The notes under the pieces were generated by a model. It was not told the origin of the DNA, searched no databases, and saw only the letters and a program-made list of their open reading frames with translations. Position numbers and translations under genes: made by a program. From Acuticoccus sp963704595 (GTDB taxonomy: Bacteria; Pseudomonadota; Alphaproteobacteria; Rhizobiales; Amorphaceae), in the NCBI GenBank assembly GCA_963704595.1, contig OY969922.1:868001-932000 (forward strand): DNA of 64,000 nucleotides, given 5' to 3'. The stretch's first letter is position 1. Each line of letters opens with the position of its first letter. This document shows positions 27,297 through 35,634 of the stretch, one piece after another.

Positions 27297-27488
27297 ATGA
27301 CGACCGAGACCATGACCGCCCAGACAGCCGCCCGCACGAGCCGCATTGCCACCAGGGACGTGCTGGCGCTCGCCGCCGCCGCCTTCATCGGCATCGCGAC
27401 CATCTGGGTCACAGGCCACTCGCAGGCCTCCGCCCTGCACGACGCGGCGCACGACACGCGCCACGCCGCCGGCTTCCCCTGCCACTGA
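27297..27488 (+). CDS. cbtB: Cobalt transporter subunit CbtB
   Basis: A 63-residue protein with one membrane span (about residues 21-40) and a His-bearing C-terminal tail: HDAAHDTRHAAGFPCH. Single-span CbtB with a histidine-rich end, next to CbtA and behind a cobalamin riboswitch, is a well-known predicted cobalt-uptake pair. The ATG at 27297 gives the compact form and lies 30-odd bases after the B12 box region. The tail histidines and terminal Cys-His would bind cobalt. Confidence 0.9.
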   Translation: MTTETMTAQTAARTSRIATRDVLALAAAAFIGIATIWVTGHSQASALHDAAHDTRHAAGFPCH

Positions 27489-27511
27489 GCGGCCGGGCAA
27501 AAGCAACTCCG

Positions 27512-28219
27512 ATGTTTTCCAGAATCCTGACAAGCGCCCTGTTCGCAGGCGCGCTCACCGGGCTCGTGGCCGGCGTGCTGCAGCTCGTGTTCGTCCAGCC
27601 GGTCCTCCTTCACGCGGAACTCTACGAGACCGGCGCCCTCGTCCACTTCGGCACCGAAGGCGCGCGCGGCACCGCGACCGTCGCCGGCGGCATCGACATG
27701 ATGCGCGACGGCCTCAGCCTCCTGTTCTCGATGCTGGTCTATACCGGCTACGCGATGGTGCTCCTGCCGCTGATCGCGGTGGCGGAGCGGAACGGCGTCG
27801 CCGTCAGCGCGCGGCGCGGGCTGATCTGGGGCATCGCAGGCTTCACCGCGGTCCACTTCGCGCCGGCCTTCTCGCTGGCGCCGGAGGTGCCGGGTGTCGC
27901 CGCGGCCGACGTGATGCTGCGGCAGATCTGGTGGTGGGCGACCGTCGTCTCCGCCGCAGCCGCGCTGTGGCTGATCGCATTCGGCGGCAAGTGGTTCACC
28001 TGGGCGCTGGCGGTGGTGCTCCTCCTCGCGCCGCATCTCATCGGCGCGCCGGAGCCGGACGGCTTCACCGGCCCGGTGCCGACCGAACTCGGCGCCACGT
28101 TTGCCGCCCGCGCGCTCGGCGTCGGCGCGATGGCCTGGGCGATGCTCGGCCTGTTCGCGTCGGTGTTCTGGCGCGGCGAAACCGAGACGTCTGCCGAAGC
28201 GGCCGTCGCCCGGCCCTGA
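27512..28219 (+). CDS. cbtA: Cobalt transporter CbtA
   Basis: A 235-residue membrane protein with about six spans. FAGALTGLVAGVLQLVFVQPVLLHAELYE at the N-terminus, AVHFAPAFSLAPEVPG in the middle and LLLAPHLIGAPEPDGF late are typical of CbtA, each with a conserved His or acidic residue near a membrane border that could line a metal path. It starts 24 bases after cbtB and is expected to be co-regulated by the cobalamin riboswitch. Direct transport data exist for few members; the cobalt role is mainly inferred from B12 riboswitch control. Confidence 0.92.
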   Translation: MFSRILTSALFAGALTGLVAGVLQLVFVQPVLLHAELYETGALVHFGTEGARGTATVAGGIDMMRDGLSLLFSMLVYTGYAMVLLPLIAVAERNGVAVSARRGLIWGIAGFTAVHFAPAFSLAPEVPGVAAADVMLRQIWWWATVVSAAAALWLIAFGGKWFTWALAVVLLLAPHLIGAPEPDGFTGPVPTELGATFAARALGVGAMAWAMLGLFASVFWRGETETSAEAAVARP

Positions 28220-28280
28220 CGGAAGGCGCGGGGCCACGCCCTGCGCCCCTTTCCGCACATCTGAAAATCAGGAACGCACC

Positions 28281-28767
28281 ATGGCACGCGGACTGGCGCT
28301 CTTCGCGATCGGCCTCGTCTTCGGCGGCGGCATCGGCTTTCTGGTCGCCGCCAGCAACGGCGTGACGCTCGACGGCCACGACCACGGCGACCCCGCCCAG
28401 CACGGCGCGGCCGGCCATGACGGACACGGCGCCCACCCGATGGTGAACGTCCCCGCCGAGGGCGCGCCGAGCGTGGCGATGACCGTCACCCCGGACAGCG
28501 TGAGCGGCTACAACATCTTCGTCGAGCCGCAGAACTTCCGCTTTACCCCGGAGCACGCCGGCGCGGCGGACGTGCCCGGGGAAGGGCCACGCGCACCTCT
28601 ACGTCAACGGCGCGAAGGTCGCCCGCCTCTACGGGCCGTGGATCCACATTCCTGCGCTGCCGAAGGGCCGGGTGCACCTCGAGGTGACGCTCAATGCCAA
28701 CGACCACGGCACGCTTGCGGTGGACGGCCTGCCGATCCACGCCACCGAGACCATCGAGGTCCAGTAA
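28281..28767 (+). CDS. His-rich, membrane-anchored protein linked to CbtAB (frame broken)
   Basis: The repaired product is about 161 residues. It begins with a single hydrophobic segment (residues 4-24), followed by a His/Asp/Gly-rich stretch (GHDHGDPAQHGAAGHDGHGAHP) and then a beta-type domain: NFRFTPEHAGA ... HAHLYVNGAKVARLYGPWIHIPALPKG ... LNANDHGTLAVDGLPI. The domain faces the periplasm if the first segment is an anchor. One extra G at 28578-28581 (GGGG) breaks the frame before HAHLYVNG. Position directly after cbtBA suggests a metal-binding chaperone or sensor for cobalt; a copper role is the main alternative, given the cupredoxin-like pattern. Function is unproven. Confidence 0.7.
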
Positions 28768-28776
28768 CCCGGCGCC

Positions 28777-30096
28777 TCAGGCGTCGGTCGCGATGGCGTG
28801 AAAGAACGTGCCGGTGACGTTGCCGCGCCTCCCGCCCGACGGGCCGATGACGTTGCCGATCCCGTCCGACACCTCCGCCAGCGGCGCGTCCGGCCCCACG
28901 TCGGTCACCCGCGCATAGTGGAACTCGTGCCCGCGGACGATAGCGCCAGCGGTGCCGATCGGGCTGTCCGCCAGCAGCCGCGCGCTGCGGTAGCCGAGGT
29001 TCATCTTCCGCTTCGCAAAACTCGTCTGGTGGCCGAGGAGGCCCAGCATCGGGTGCACCGTGCCGTCGGCATCCTCCAGCGCCGCCCCCAGCGCCATGAA
29101 CCCGCCGCACTCGCCATGCACCGGCCGAGTTTGCGCGAACCGCGCGACGCCTTCCCGAAAACGCGCGGCGGCGGCGAGGGCGCCCGCGTGAAGTTCCGGG
29201 TAGCCGCCGGGGAGCCAGCAGGCATCGCAGTCATCCGGCGCGGCCTCGTCGGCGAGCGGCGAGAAGGGCACAAGCTCCGCCCCCGCAGCGCGCCAGCCGG
29301 CGACGACGTGCGGGTAGACGAAGGAGAACGCCGCATCCTGCGCCAGCGCGATCCGCTGCCCCGGTGGCGGCAGCGCAGGCCCTGCGGCGGTGGGCGCAAC
29401 GGTGATCGGGGCGGCGGCGGCGAGGATCGCGTCGAGGTCGAGCGAGGCCTCCATCACGTCCGCCAGCCCGTCGAGGATCGCCTCGATGCCGGGAAGTTCT
29501 GCGGCCTGGATCAGCCCCAGATGCCGCTCAGGCAGGGCCATCTCCGGGTTGCGGGCGACGCTGCCGAGCACCGTCATGCCCGCCCGCTCGATGGCGCCCG
29601 CGGCCTGGCTCCTGTGCCGCTCGCTCCCCACCCGGTTGAGGACGACGCCGGCGAGCGCGATCTCGGGGTCGAACGTCGCGAAGCCGTGGGCGACTGCCGC
29701 GGCGGTGCGGGACTGGCCCGAAACGTCGAGCACGAGGAGGACCGGGAGGCCGAAGCGGCGGGCGAGGTCGGACGCGGCGCCCGAGCGGCCGGGCGCGGCG
29801 TCGATCCCGTCGAACAGGCCCATCGCGCTCTCGATGAGGAGAAGCTCGGCGCCCTCGGCGGCGGTGGCGGCGAGGCTGTCGAGGAGCGCGGGCGGCATCG
29901 ACCATGTGTCGAGGTTGACGCCCATGCGGCCGGTGGCGACGCGGTGGAAGCCGGGGTCGATATAGTCCGGCCCCGACTTTGCGGCGGCGACGCGCACGCC
30001 CCGCCGCGACAGCGCGCGCAGGAGGCCGATGGTGACGCTCGTCTTGCCCGAGCCGGAGCGCGGTGCGCCGATGATCAACCCGCGGGGCACCGTCAT
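28777..30096 (-). CDS. cobB: Cobyrinate/hydrogenobyrinate a,c-diamide synthase
   Basis: CobB amidates the a and c side chains of hydrogenobyrinate using glutamine and ATP. The 439-residue protein has an N-terminal P-loop domain (GAPRSGSGKTSVTIGLL near residue 10, SGPDYIDPGFH near 43, ESAMGLFDG near 93) and a C-terminal glutamine amidotransferase-like domain with the nucleophile in HGECGGFMALG near residue 330 and a late HEFHYAR. Start ATG 30096 gives MTVPRGLIIGAP. It is convergent with the cbt genes and divergent from cbiD. Confidence 0.94.
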   Translation of the reverse strand: MTVPRGLIIGAPRSGSGKTSVTIGLLRALSRRGVRVAAAKSGPDYIDPGFHRVATGRMGVNLDTWSMPPALLDSLAATAAEGAELLLIESAMGLFDGIDAAPGRSGAASDLARRFGLPVLLVLDVSGQSRTAAAVAHGFATFDPEIALAGVVLNRVGSERHRSQAAGAIERAGMTVLGSVARNPEMALPERHLGLIQAAELPGIEAILDGLADVMEASLDLDAILAAAAPITVAPTAAGPALPPPGQRIALAQDAAFSFVYPHVVAGWRAAGAELVPFSPLADEAAPDDCDACWLPGGYPELHAGALAAAARFREGVARFAQTRPVHGECGGFMALGAALEDADGTVHPMLGLLGHQTSFAKRKMNLGYRSARLLADSPIGTAGAIVRGHEFHYARVTDVGPDAPLAEVSDGIGNVIGPSGGRRGNVTGTFFHAIATDA

Positions 30097-30164
30097 CGGT
30101 TCTCCTTCCGTGTGCGGCGCGCGGCACCCGTGACGGGGCTTGCGCCATTCAGTATGGCTTGTTG

Positions 30165-31299
30165 ATGAATAGCGCAGATCCGCCGCACCATGGCGTGCCC
30201 GCCGACGCGCCGGAGGCCACCGCGCTCCGCCGCGGCTGGACGACGGGCGCCTGCGCCGCCGCAGCCTCCAAGGCCGCCGCCTCCGCGCTGCTTGACGGGC
30301 GAGTTCCCCGACCCCGTCACCATCACGCTCCCCGGCGGCCAGCAGCCCGCCTTCGCTCTGGCGCGGAACGAGCTGGCGGACGGCGCCGCCTTCGCCGCCA
30401 TCGTGAAGGACGCCGGCGACGACCCGGACGTCACCCACGGTGCGCTTGTGTGGGTGCGCCTCACCCGCCGCGCGCCGGGGGCGGGGCTGTCGTTCGCGGC
30501 CGGCGAGGGCGTTGGCATGGTGACGCTGCCGGGCCTCCCGGTCGCGCCCGGCGAGCCCGCCATCAACCCCCACCCCCGCGCGATGATCGCCGACGCGATC
30601 CGCGCCGTCGCGCCCGACCTCGACTTCGCGGTGGAGATCGGCGTCGAGAACGGTCGCGCGCTGGCGCTGAAGACGCTGAACCCGCGCCTCGGGATCGTCG
30701 GCGGCCTTTCCATTCTCGGCACAACGGGCATCGTCATCCCGTTCTCCTGCGCGGCGTGGATCCACTCGATCCACCGCGGGATCGACGTCGCCCGCGCCAC
30801 GGGGCACGACCATGTCGCCGCCAGCACGGGCTCGGTGTCGGAACAGGCCGTTCAGAAGCTCCATGGCCTTGCCGACATCCAGCTCATCGAGATGGGCGAC
30901 TTCGTCGGCGGGACGCTCAAATACCTGAAGACGCATCCGGTGGCGAAGGTGACGCTCGCCGGCGGCCCCGCCAAGATGACCAAGCTCGGGCAGGGGATGC
31001 TCGACGTTCATTCCAAGCGCGGCAGTGCCGAACTCGGCCCGCTCGCCGCCATCGCGGCGGAGAACGGCGCCGGGCCGGAGACATGCGCCGCCATCGCAGG
31101 CGCCAACACGGTGGCCGAGGCGTTCCAGATCGCGGGCGCTGCCGGCGTGGCGCTCGGCGACAGGGTGGCGGAACGGGCCTGGACGGTCGCGGCGCCCGTC
31201 CTCGGCGCGGACAGCGGCGCCTCGCTCGAAGTGGTGCTGTTCGACCGGGCCGGCGTGCTCGTAGGCCGCACGCCGATGCGGCCCGTCGGCAGGGGCTGA
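30165..31299 (+). CDS. cbiD: Precorrin-5B C1-methyltransferase, CbiD type (frame broken near the start)
   Basis: The N-terminus LRRGWTTGACAAAASKAA (the CbiD opening motif) is in one frame and the rest, from TGEFPDPVTITLPGG to the stop at 31299, is in another. Removing one T at 30292-30293 joins them as SALLTGEFPDP. Later blocks include GVGMVTLPGL, NPRLGIVGGLSILGTTGIVIPFS and GHDHVAASTGS, all typical. The repaired length is about 377 residues, normal for CbiD. CbiD methylates C1 and removes the acetaldehyde fragment in the anaerobic route. In alphaproteobacteria with CobG it is thought to replace CobF. It is the only plus-strand gene inside this part of the cob block. Confidence 0.88.
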
Positions 31300-31307
31300 G
31301 CCGGCCT

Positions 31308-31691
31308 TCATTTCCGCCGCGCGAGCGCGCAGGTGACCGGACCCACCGCGATTCGCGGGCCGAGAAGCACCGCACCGGGACCCGCGACGCAGAGCGCCGC
31401 CGCCTCGGAGGCCGACGGCGAGCCCGTTGCGGCCACGCTCCGTGCCGAATTGCTGGCGAGCTCCAGCTCCTTCACGGTGAGCGCGGTGCGCGCGATGGTG
31501 AAGAGCGGCAGGCGGAGGCGGTTGGCGGCGACCAGTGCCGCGCCGTCCGGCCGCCCCGCCGGGATGGCGACCTGGATCAGAGCCGGGCGCGGGACGCCAT
31601 AGGCCCGCAGAGCCGCCTCCAGCGCGACGACGAGATCCTCCGCCATTGCGTGCGAGGCGTAGCCCCAGCCGGCCGAAATCGTCCCGCTCAC
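31308..31691 (-). CDS. cobE: Cobalamin biosynthesis protein CobE (CbiG C-terminal domain-like)
   Basis: A 127-residue protein equal to the C-terminal domain of CbiG. Recognisable parts are SGTISAGWGYASHAMAEDL at the start and FTIARTALTVKELELASNSARSVAATGSPSASEAAAL, ending in GPRIAVGPVTCALAR. CobE is a small protein of the aerobic pathway of unclear biochemical role, perhaps handling a pathway intermediate. The GTG start at 31691 overlaps the cobL stop by four bases (GTGA), so translation is probably coupled. The ORF could be read longer upstream, but this would run into cobL. Confidence 0.85.
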   Translation of the reverse strand: MSGTISAGWGYASHAMAEDLVVALEAALRAYGVPRPALIQVAIPAGRPDGAALVAANRLRLPLFTIARTALTVKELELASNSARSVAATGSPSASEAAALCVAGPGAVLLGPRIAVGPVTCALARRK

Positions 31692-32905
31692 GACGCGTCC
31701 GCGGCGGACCAGACCCACTGCGTCACCGGCATGGCCGGCCGCCAGCCGTGCATCCGGCCGACGGGGCTTGCGCGCGCGATCTCGAGCCGCGTGAGGCTTC
31801 CGCCGAGGCGGGCGTGATAGGCGAGAAGCACGGCCTCGGTCTCCAGCGTGACCGAATGGACGACGAGCCGGCCGCGGTCGCCCAGCGCTGCGATCGCGGC
31901 GTCGAGCAGCGCCGGATCGCTTCCGCCGCCGCCGACGAACACTGCGTCCGGCGCAGGGAGCCCTGTGAGCGCTTCAGGCGCGCGCCCCTCGACGATGCGC
32001 AGCGAAGGAACACCCAGCGCCTCGGCGTTGCGGGCGATCCGTGCGGCGCGTTCGGGCATATGCTCGATGGCGATCGCCTCGAGCCCCGCGCCGCGCAGCA
32101 TCCATTCGATGGCGACGGAGCCTGCGCCGCCGCCGATGTCCCACAACCGCTCGCCGGGGAGGGGGGCGAGGGCGGCGATCGCCAGCGCGCGCACCTCGCG
32201 CTTGGTGATCTGACCGTCGCTCTCGAACCAGTCGTCCGGCAGCCCGGGCGCCAGCGGAATGATCCGGGCGCCGGGCGCGGCCGCGACTTCGAGCGCGACC
32301 ACGTTGAGCGGGTTGATGCCGTCAGCGGCGAACGCGGCCGCGGTGTCCCGGTGGATCTTTTCCGCCGGGCCGCCGAGCGCTTCCAGCACGGTAAGGGCGC
32401 TGTCTCCGAAGCCGTGACGGGCGGCGAGCGCCGCGATCTCCGCCGGGCCGCTCGCGTCCGACGTCAACGCGAGGATGCGGCGGCCGGGGGCGAGGTGGGG
32501 TCGCAGGCGCGCGACGGGGAGGCCGTGGAGCGAGAGTGCAACCACGTTCTGCATTGCCCAACCCATCCGCTGCGCCGCCATCGCGAAGGCGGACTGGCCG
32601 GCGAACACGCGCATCTCGGCCCGCGGCACCTCGCGCGCAAGGACCGCGCCGACGCCGTGCCAGAACGGATCGCCGGACGCGAGGACGCAGACATTTCCGC
32701 CGCGACGGGCGAGGACCGGGGCAAGGCTGAACGGGCTCGGCCAGGGCTCCTGCGTGCCGCGGATCATCAGTGCGGCGAGGGCGAGGTGGCGCGCGCCGCC
32801 CACCACGTGGTCCGCGGCCTCGACGGCGGCGCGGGCGGATACGCTGAGCCCGTCGATCCCGTCTTCGCCGATCCCGACGAGGGTGAGCCAGGGCGCGCCG
32901 TTCAT
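31688..32905 (-). CDS. cobL: Precorrin-6B C5,15-methyltransferase (decarboxylating)
   Basis: CobL methylates C5 and C15 and decarboxylates the C12 acetate side chain, producing precorrin-8. The 405-residue protein is a fusion of a CbiE-type domain (about 1-200; GIGEDGIDGLS near the start, LASGDPFWHG near 75) and a CbiT-type domain (about 205-400; ITKREVRALAIAAL, then the SAM motif LWDIGGGAGSVAIEWM near 245). I chose ATG 32905 (MNGAPWLTLVGIGEDG). It overlaps cobJ upstream (ATGA) and cobE downstream. Confidence 0.94.
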   Translation of the reverse strand: MNGAPWLTLVGIGEDGIDGLSVSARAAVEAADHVVGGARHLALAALMIRGTQEPWPSPFSLAPVLARRGGNVCVLASGDPFWHGVGAVLAREVPRAEMRVFAGQSAFAMAAQRMGWAMQNVVALSLHGLPVARLRPHLAPGRRILALTSDASGPAEIAALAARHGFGDSALTVLEALGGPAEKIHRDTAAAFAADGINPLNVVALEVAAAPGARIIPLAPGLPDDWFESDGQITKREVRALAIAALAPLPGERLWDIGGGAGSVAIEWMLRGAGLEAIAIEHMPERAARIARNAEALGVPSLRIVEGRAPEALTGLPAPDAVFVGGGGSDPALLDAAIAALGDRGRLVVHSVTLETEAVLLAYHARLGGSLTRLEIARASPVGRMHGWRPAMPVTQWVWSAADAS

Positions 32906-33672
32906 GAAGCGGCCTTCACGGGGGCGAGGGTGCGGGGGGTGTAGACCAGCGGCGGCAGGCCGGGGCGGTCGACGATGCGCGTCTCGGCTGTGCCGACGAT
33001 CGGGCAGGTCGCCATGTCGACCATCTCGGCCGTCGCCTCGGCGAGGGGGACGATGCGGATCGCCTCGTCCGGCCGGGTTACCGCACGGCCGAAGATCACG
33101 GGCACGGTGGGCGGCAGTTCCTCGCGCAGGATGTCGAGTGCGCGGCCGAGCTGCCAGGGGCGCGCGCGGCTGACGGGGTTGTAGAACGCCATCGCGAAAC
33201 CGGCAGCGGCGGCGGCGCGCAGGCGCATCTCGATCACGTCCCACGGCTTGAGGTTGTCGGACAGGGAGATGGCGCAGAAGTCGTGCCCCAGGGGGGCGCC
33301 GACCCGTGCCGCCAGCGCCAGCATTGCCGTGATGCCGGGGACCATGGTGACGGGGACAGCGCGCCACTCCGCGGGGCCGTTCTCGATCGCCTCACACGCG
33401 GCCGCCGCCATCGCGAACACGCCGGGGTCGCCGCCGGAAACGAGCGCGACGGTTTCTCCCGCCGCGGCGCGGGTGAGGGCGGAGGCGGCGCGGTCGATCT
33501 CCTCGCGGTTGTCGGAGGCGTGGCGGGTGAGGCCGTCCCGCGGCGCCACCCGCGCAACGTAGGGCTTGTAGCCGAAGACGTGGGCGACCTCTGCCAGCGC
33601 GGCGTCGGCCTCGCCGGTGCGGAAGGCGTCGTCTCCCGGGCCGAGGCCGATGACGTAGAGGTGGCCCGTCAC
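32902..33672 (-). CDS. cobJ: Precorrin-3B C17-methyltransferase
   Basis: CobJ methylates C17 and drives ring contraction to precorrin-4. The 256-residue protein is a tetrapyrrole methylase with YVIGLGPGDD at the N-terminus, VSGGDPGVFAMAAAACE near residue 75 (SAM loop), VPGITAMLALAARVGAPLGHDFCAISLSD near residue 105 and FYNPVSRARPWQL near residue 150. The GTG start at 33672 overlaps the cobG stop by four bases. It sits in the tightly packed run cobG-cobJ-cobL-cobE. Confidence 0.95.
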   Translation of the reverse strand: MTGHLYVIGLGPGDDAFRTGEADAALAEVAHVFGYKPYVARVAPRDGLTRHASDNREEIDRAASALTRAAAGETVALVSGGDPGVFAMAAAACEAIENGPAEWRAVPVTMVPGITAMLALAARVGAPLGHDFCAISLSDNLKPWDVIEMRLRAAAAAGFAMAFYNPVSRARPWQLGRALDILREELPPTVPVIFGRAVTRPDEAIRIVPLAEATAEMVDMATCPIVGTAETRIVDRPGLPPLVYTPRTLAPVKAAS

Positions 33673-34916
33673 GCCGCGGTGTCCGCTTCTGCCGCGAGGC
33701 GGAGCGCCTCGGCGAGTGCCGGGTCGGGCGCGGTGATCTGCGGCCCGCCCGCGCTGCCGATTACCTCGGCAACCGGCGACGGCGGCCGGGCGCATCCCTT
33801 GGCGCAGCCCGAGATGTGGATCGGGCCGGGGGGCGGGCCGGTGAGCGCGGCAGCAAGCCTAGCCCCGGCCGCGCGCGTGTCGAGGTAAGCCGACGCACAG
33901 GCGGGCCGGCCGGCGCAGACCGCGATGGCGAGGCGCGGGTCCGCGCCGTCGACGACGAGCCCGGCGCCGGCCGCAGCCGCCACGAAGGCGTCGGCATCCC
34001 CGTCGAACACGAAGACGAGCCGCCGCCCGGCCGCCGGATGGACCGAGATCGCGGCGTGCGCCGCCGCCAATGCGGCGAGGCGGCCAAGCGCATCGCCGGT
34101 GATCGCGCCGAACGGGAGGGCGAGCGCCGCCGCCATCCCTGTGGCGAGGCGGACGGCGCCGATCGCGGGCGTCGACGGTGCGCGGAGAATGCCGGCCGCG
34201 CGGAGGCGCTCCCGGAGCGCGGCGTGGTCGGCGGGGCCGAGGTCGCGGGCGCGCGCGGCGGGCCCAAGCACCGCGATCCGGCGGAGGGCATCGAGCGCCA
34301 CGGCCACCGCCTCGCTCGCGGTGCCGCGGCCGAGCGGCACGGCGTCCGCGCGGCGGCCGGCAAGCGCCACCTGCCACAGGCCGTCCGCAGCATCGAGCCG
34401 AACGTCGGCGAGCAGCGAGGCGAGCGGGAGGTGGCCGCCACCGTCGATCACCACCGCGACCTTCGGTCCGAGCCGGGCGGGCCATTCGTCGCCGCCGAGC
34501 GCATCGGAAAGGTGCAGCGCGAGCGGCGCGGGATCGGCTTCGAGCGCGCCGTCGCGATGAGGAGCGTCCGTGAGCGGGTTGATGTCGATGGGGACGCCCT
34601 CGCGCGGCAGGATGCCGGCGGCGTTGACCGCATCGCGCAACTCCTCCAGCGTCGCGGAACGCACGCCGCGGATCTGGATGTTGCCGCGCGCACTGACTTC
34701 GAGGAGGCCGTTGCCGTGGGCCGTGGCCGCGGCGGCGAGTGCTGCGAGTTGGGGGAGGGAAAGCGCGCCGGTCCGCGGCGTGAGGCGGACGAGGAGGCCG
34801 TCGCCGGTCTCCATCGGGGCCGAAAGGCTGGGACAGGCGCCGCGCCGCCGGGCATCGACATGCAGACCCGGGTCTGCCGCTCCGGCCGGAGAGAAGGCGC
34901 CTGCTGCAATTGTCAT
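33669..34916 (-). CDS. cobG: Precorrin-3B synthase
   Basis: CobG is an iron-sulfur, O2-requiring monooxygenase of the sulfite/nitrite-reductase fold that makes precorrin-3B, so its presence marks the aerobic pathway. The 415-residue protein starts with RRRGACPSLSAPMETGDGLLVRL, has SARGNIQIRGV near residue 78, and ends with the cluster ligands: a Cys pair in VCAGRPACASAYLDTR and the C-x3-C in SGCAKGCARP near residue 377. It is the first gene of the minus-strand run. The 181 bases between it and cobU are a divergent promoter region in which I found no second B12 riboswitch. Confidence 0.93.
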   Translation of the reverse strand: MTIAAGAFSPAGAADPGLHVDARRRGACPSLSAPMETGDGLLVRLTPRTGALSLPQLAALAAAATAHGNGLLEVSARGNIQIRGVRSATLEELRDAVNAAGILPREGVPIDINPLTDAPHRDGALEADPAPLALHLSDALGGDEWPARLGPKVAVVIDGGGHLPLASLLADVRLDAADGLWQVALAGRRADAVPLGRGTASEAVAVALDALRRIAVLGPAARARDLGPADHAALRERLRAAGILRAPSTPAIGAVRLATGMAAALALPFGAITGDALGRLAALAAAHAAISVHPAAGRRLVFVFDGDADAFVAAAAGAGLVVDGADPRLAIAVCAGRPACASAYLDTRAAGARLAAALTGPPPGPIHISGCAKGCARPPSPVAEVIGSAGGPQITAPDPALAEALRLAAEADTAA

Positions 34917-35097
34917 CCGCGCCTCCCGTTCCGGCGTTCGTCCGGGTTGCCGCGGCGGGTCGCGCACGGCGCAGGCCGACCCTTCCGAAGGCGCGCCATG
35001 TGCGAACGATCGCCGTGGCCTGTCAAGTCGCGGCCGGCAGGCGAAACGGACGAACCGACGCTTGCGTCGCCGTGCCTTTCGTTGCGGTATGCGGCGC

Positions 35098-35634
35098 ATG
35101 ACATCCGCCCCTCCACCGCCCTCCGGCGGCGCTTCCCTCAGCTTCGTGATCGGCGGCGCCCGGTCCGGCAAGAGCACCTACGCCGAACGGCTGATCGAGG
35201 CGCACCCGGCTCCGTGGCGCTACATCGCGACGGCACAGGCGTTCGACGGCGAGATGACGGAGCGCATCGCCGCCCACCGCGCCCGGCGCGATGCCCGCTG
35301 GGAAACGTGCGATGCGCCCGTCGACCCCGTGGCGGCGCTGCGCGATGCGGCGCCGGGGCAGCCCGTCCTCCTCGACTGCCTGACCCTGTGGCTCAGCAAC
35401 CGGCTCCTCGCCGAAGCCGAAGTCGCCGCCGAGAGCGCGCGACTGGCGGAGGCGCTGGCGGCCCCGCGCGGGCCGTGGGTCGTCGTCTCCAACGAGGTCG
35501 GCCTCGGCATCGTGCCGGACAACGCGCTCGCCCGCCGCTTCCGCGACCTCCAGGGCACGCTGAACCAGAAGGTCGCCGCGGTGGCGGACCATGTCGTCTT
35601 CATGGCGGCGGGCCTGCCGATGGTGCTGAAATGA
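35098..35634 (+). CDS. cobU: Adenosylcobinamide kinase/adenosylcobinamide-phosphate guanylyltransferase
   Basis: The bifunctional enzyme phosphorylates adenosylcobinamide and transfers GMP to it before the lower ligand is attached. The 178-residue protein shows the P-loop GGARSGKSTYAERL near residue 20, ATAQAFDGEM near 45, LLDCLTLWLSN near 97, and VSNEVGLGIVPDNALARRFRDLQG near 130. I chose ATG 35098 (MTSAPPPP); another ATG nine bases earlier would add three residues. It overlaps the cobQ start by four bases (ATGA). In aerobic organisms it is also called CobP. Confidence 0.94.
   Translation: MTSAPPPPSGGASLSFVIGGARSGKSTYAERLIEAHPAPWRYIATAQAFDGEMTERIAAHRARRDARWETCDAPVDPVAALRDAAPGQPVLLDCLTLWLSNRLLAEAEVAAESARLAEALAAPRGPWVVVSNEVGLGIVPDNALARRFRDLQGTLNQKVAAVADHVVFMAAGLPMVLK

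Noticed and set aside
34917..35097. Possible second cobalamin riboswitch in the cobG-cobU divergent gap
   Set aside because: No B12 box or aptamer core is visible on either strand.
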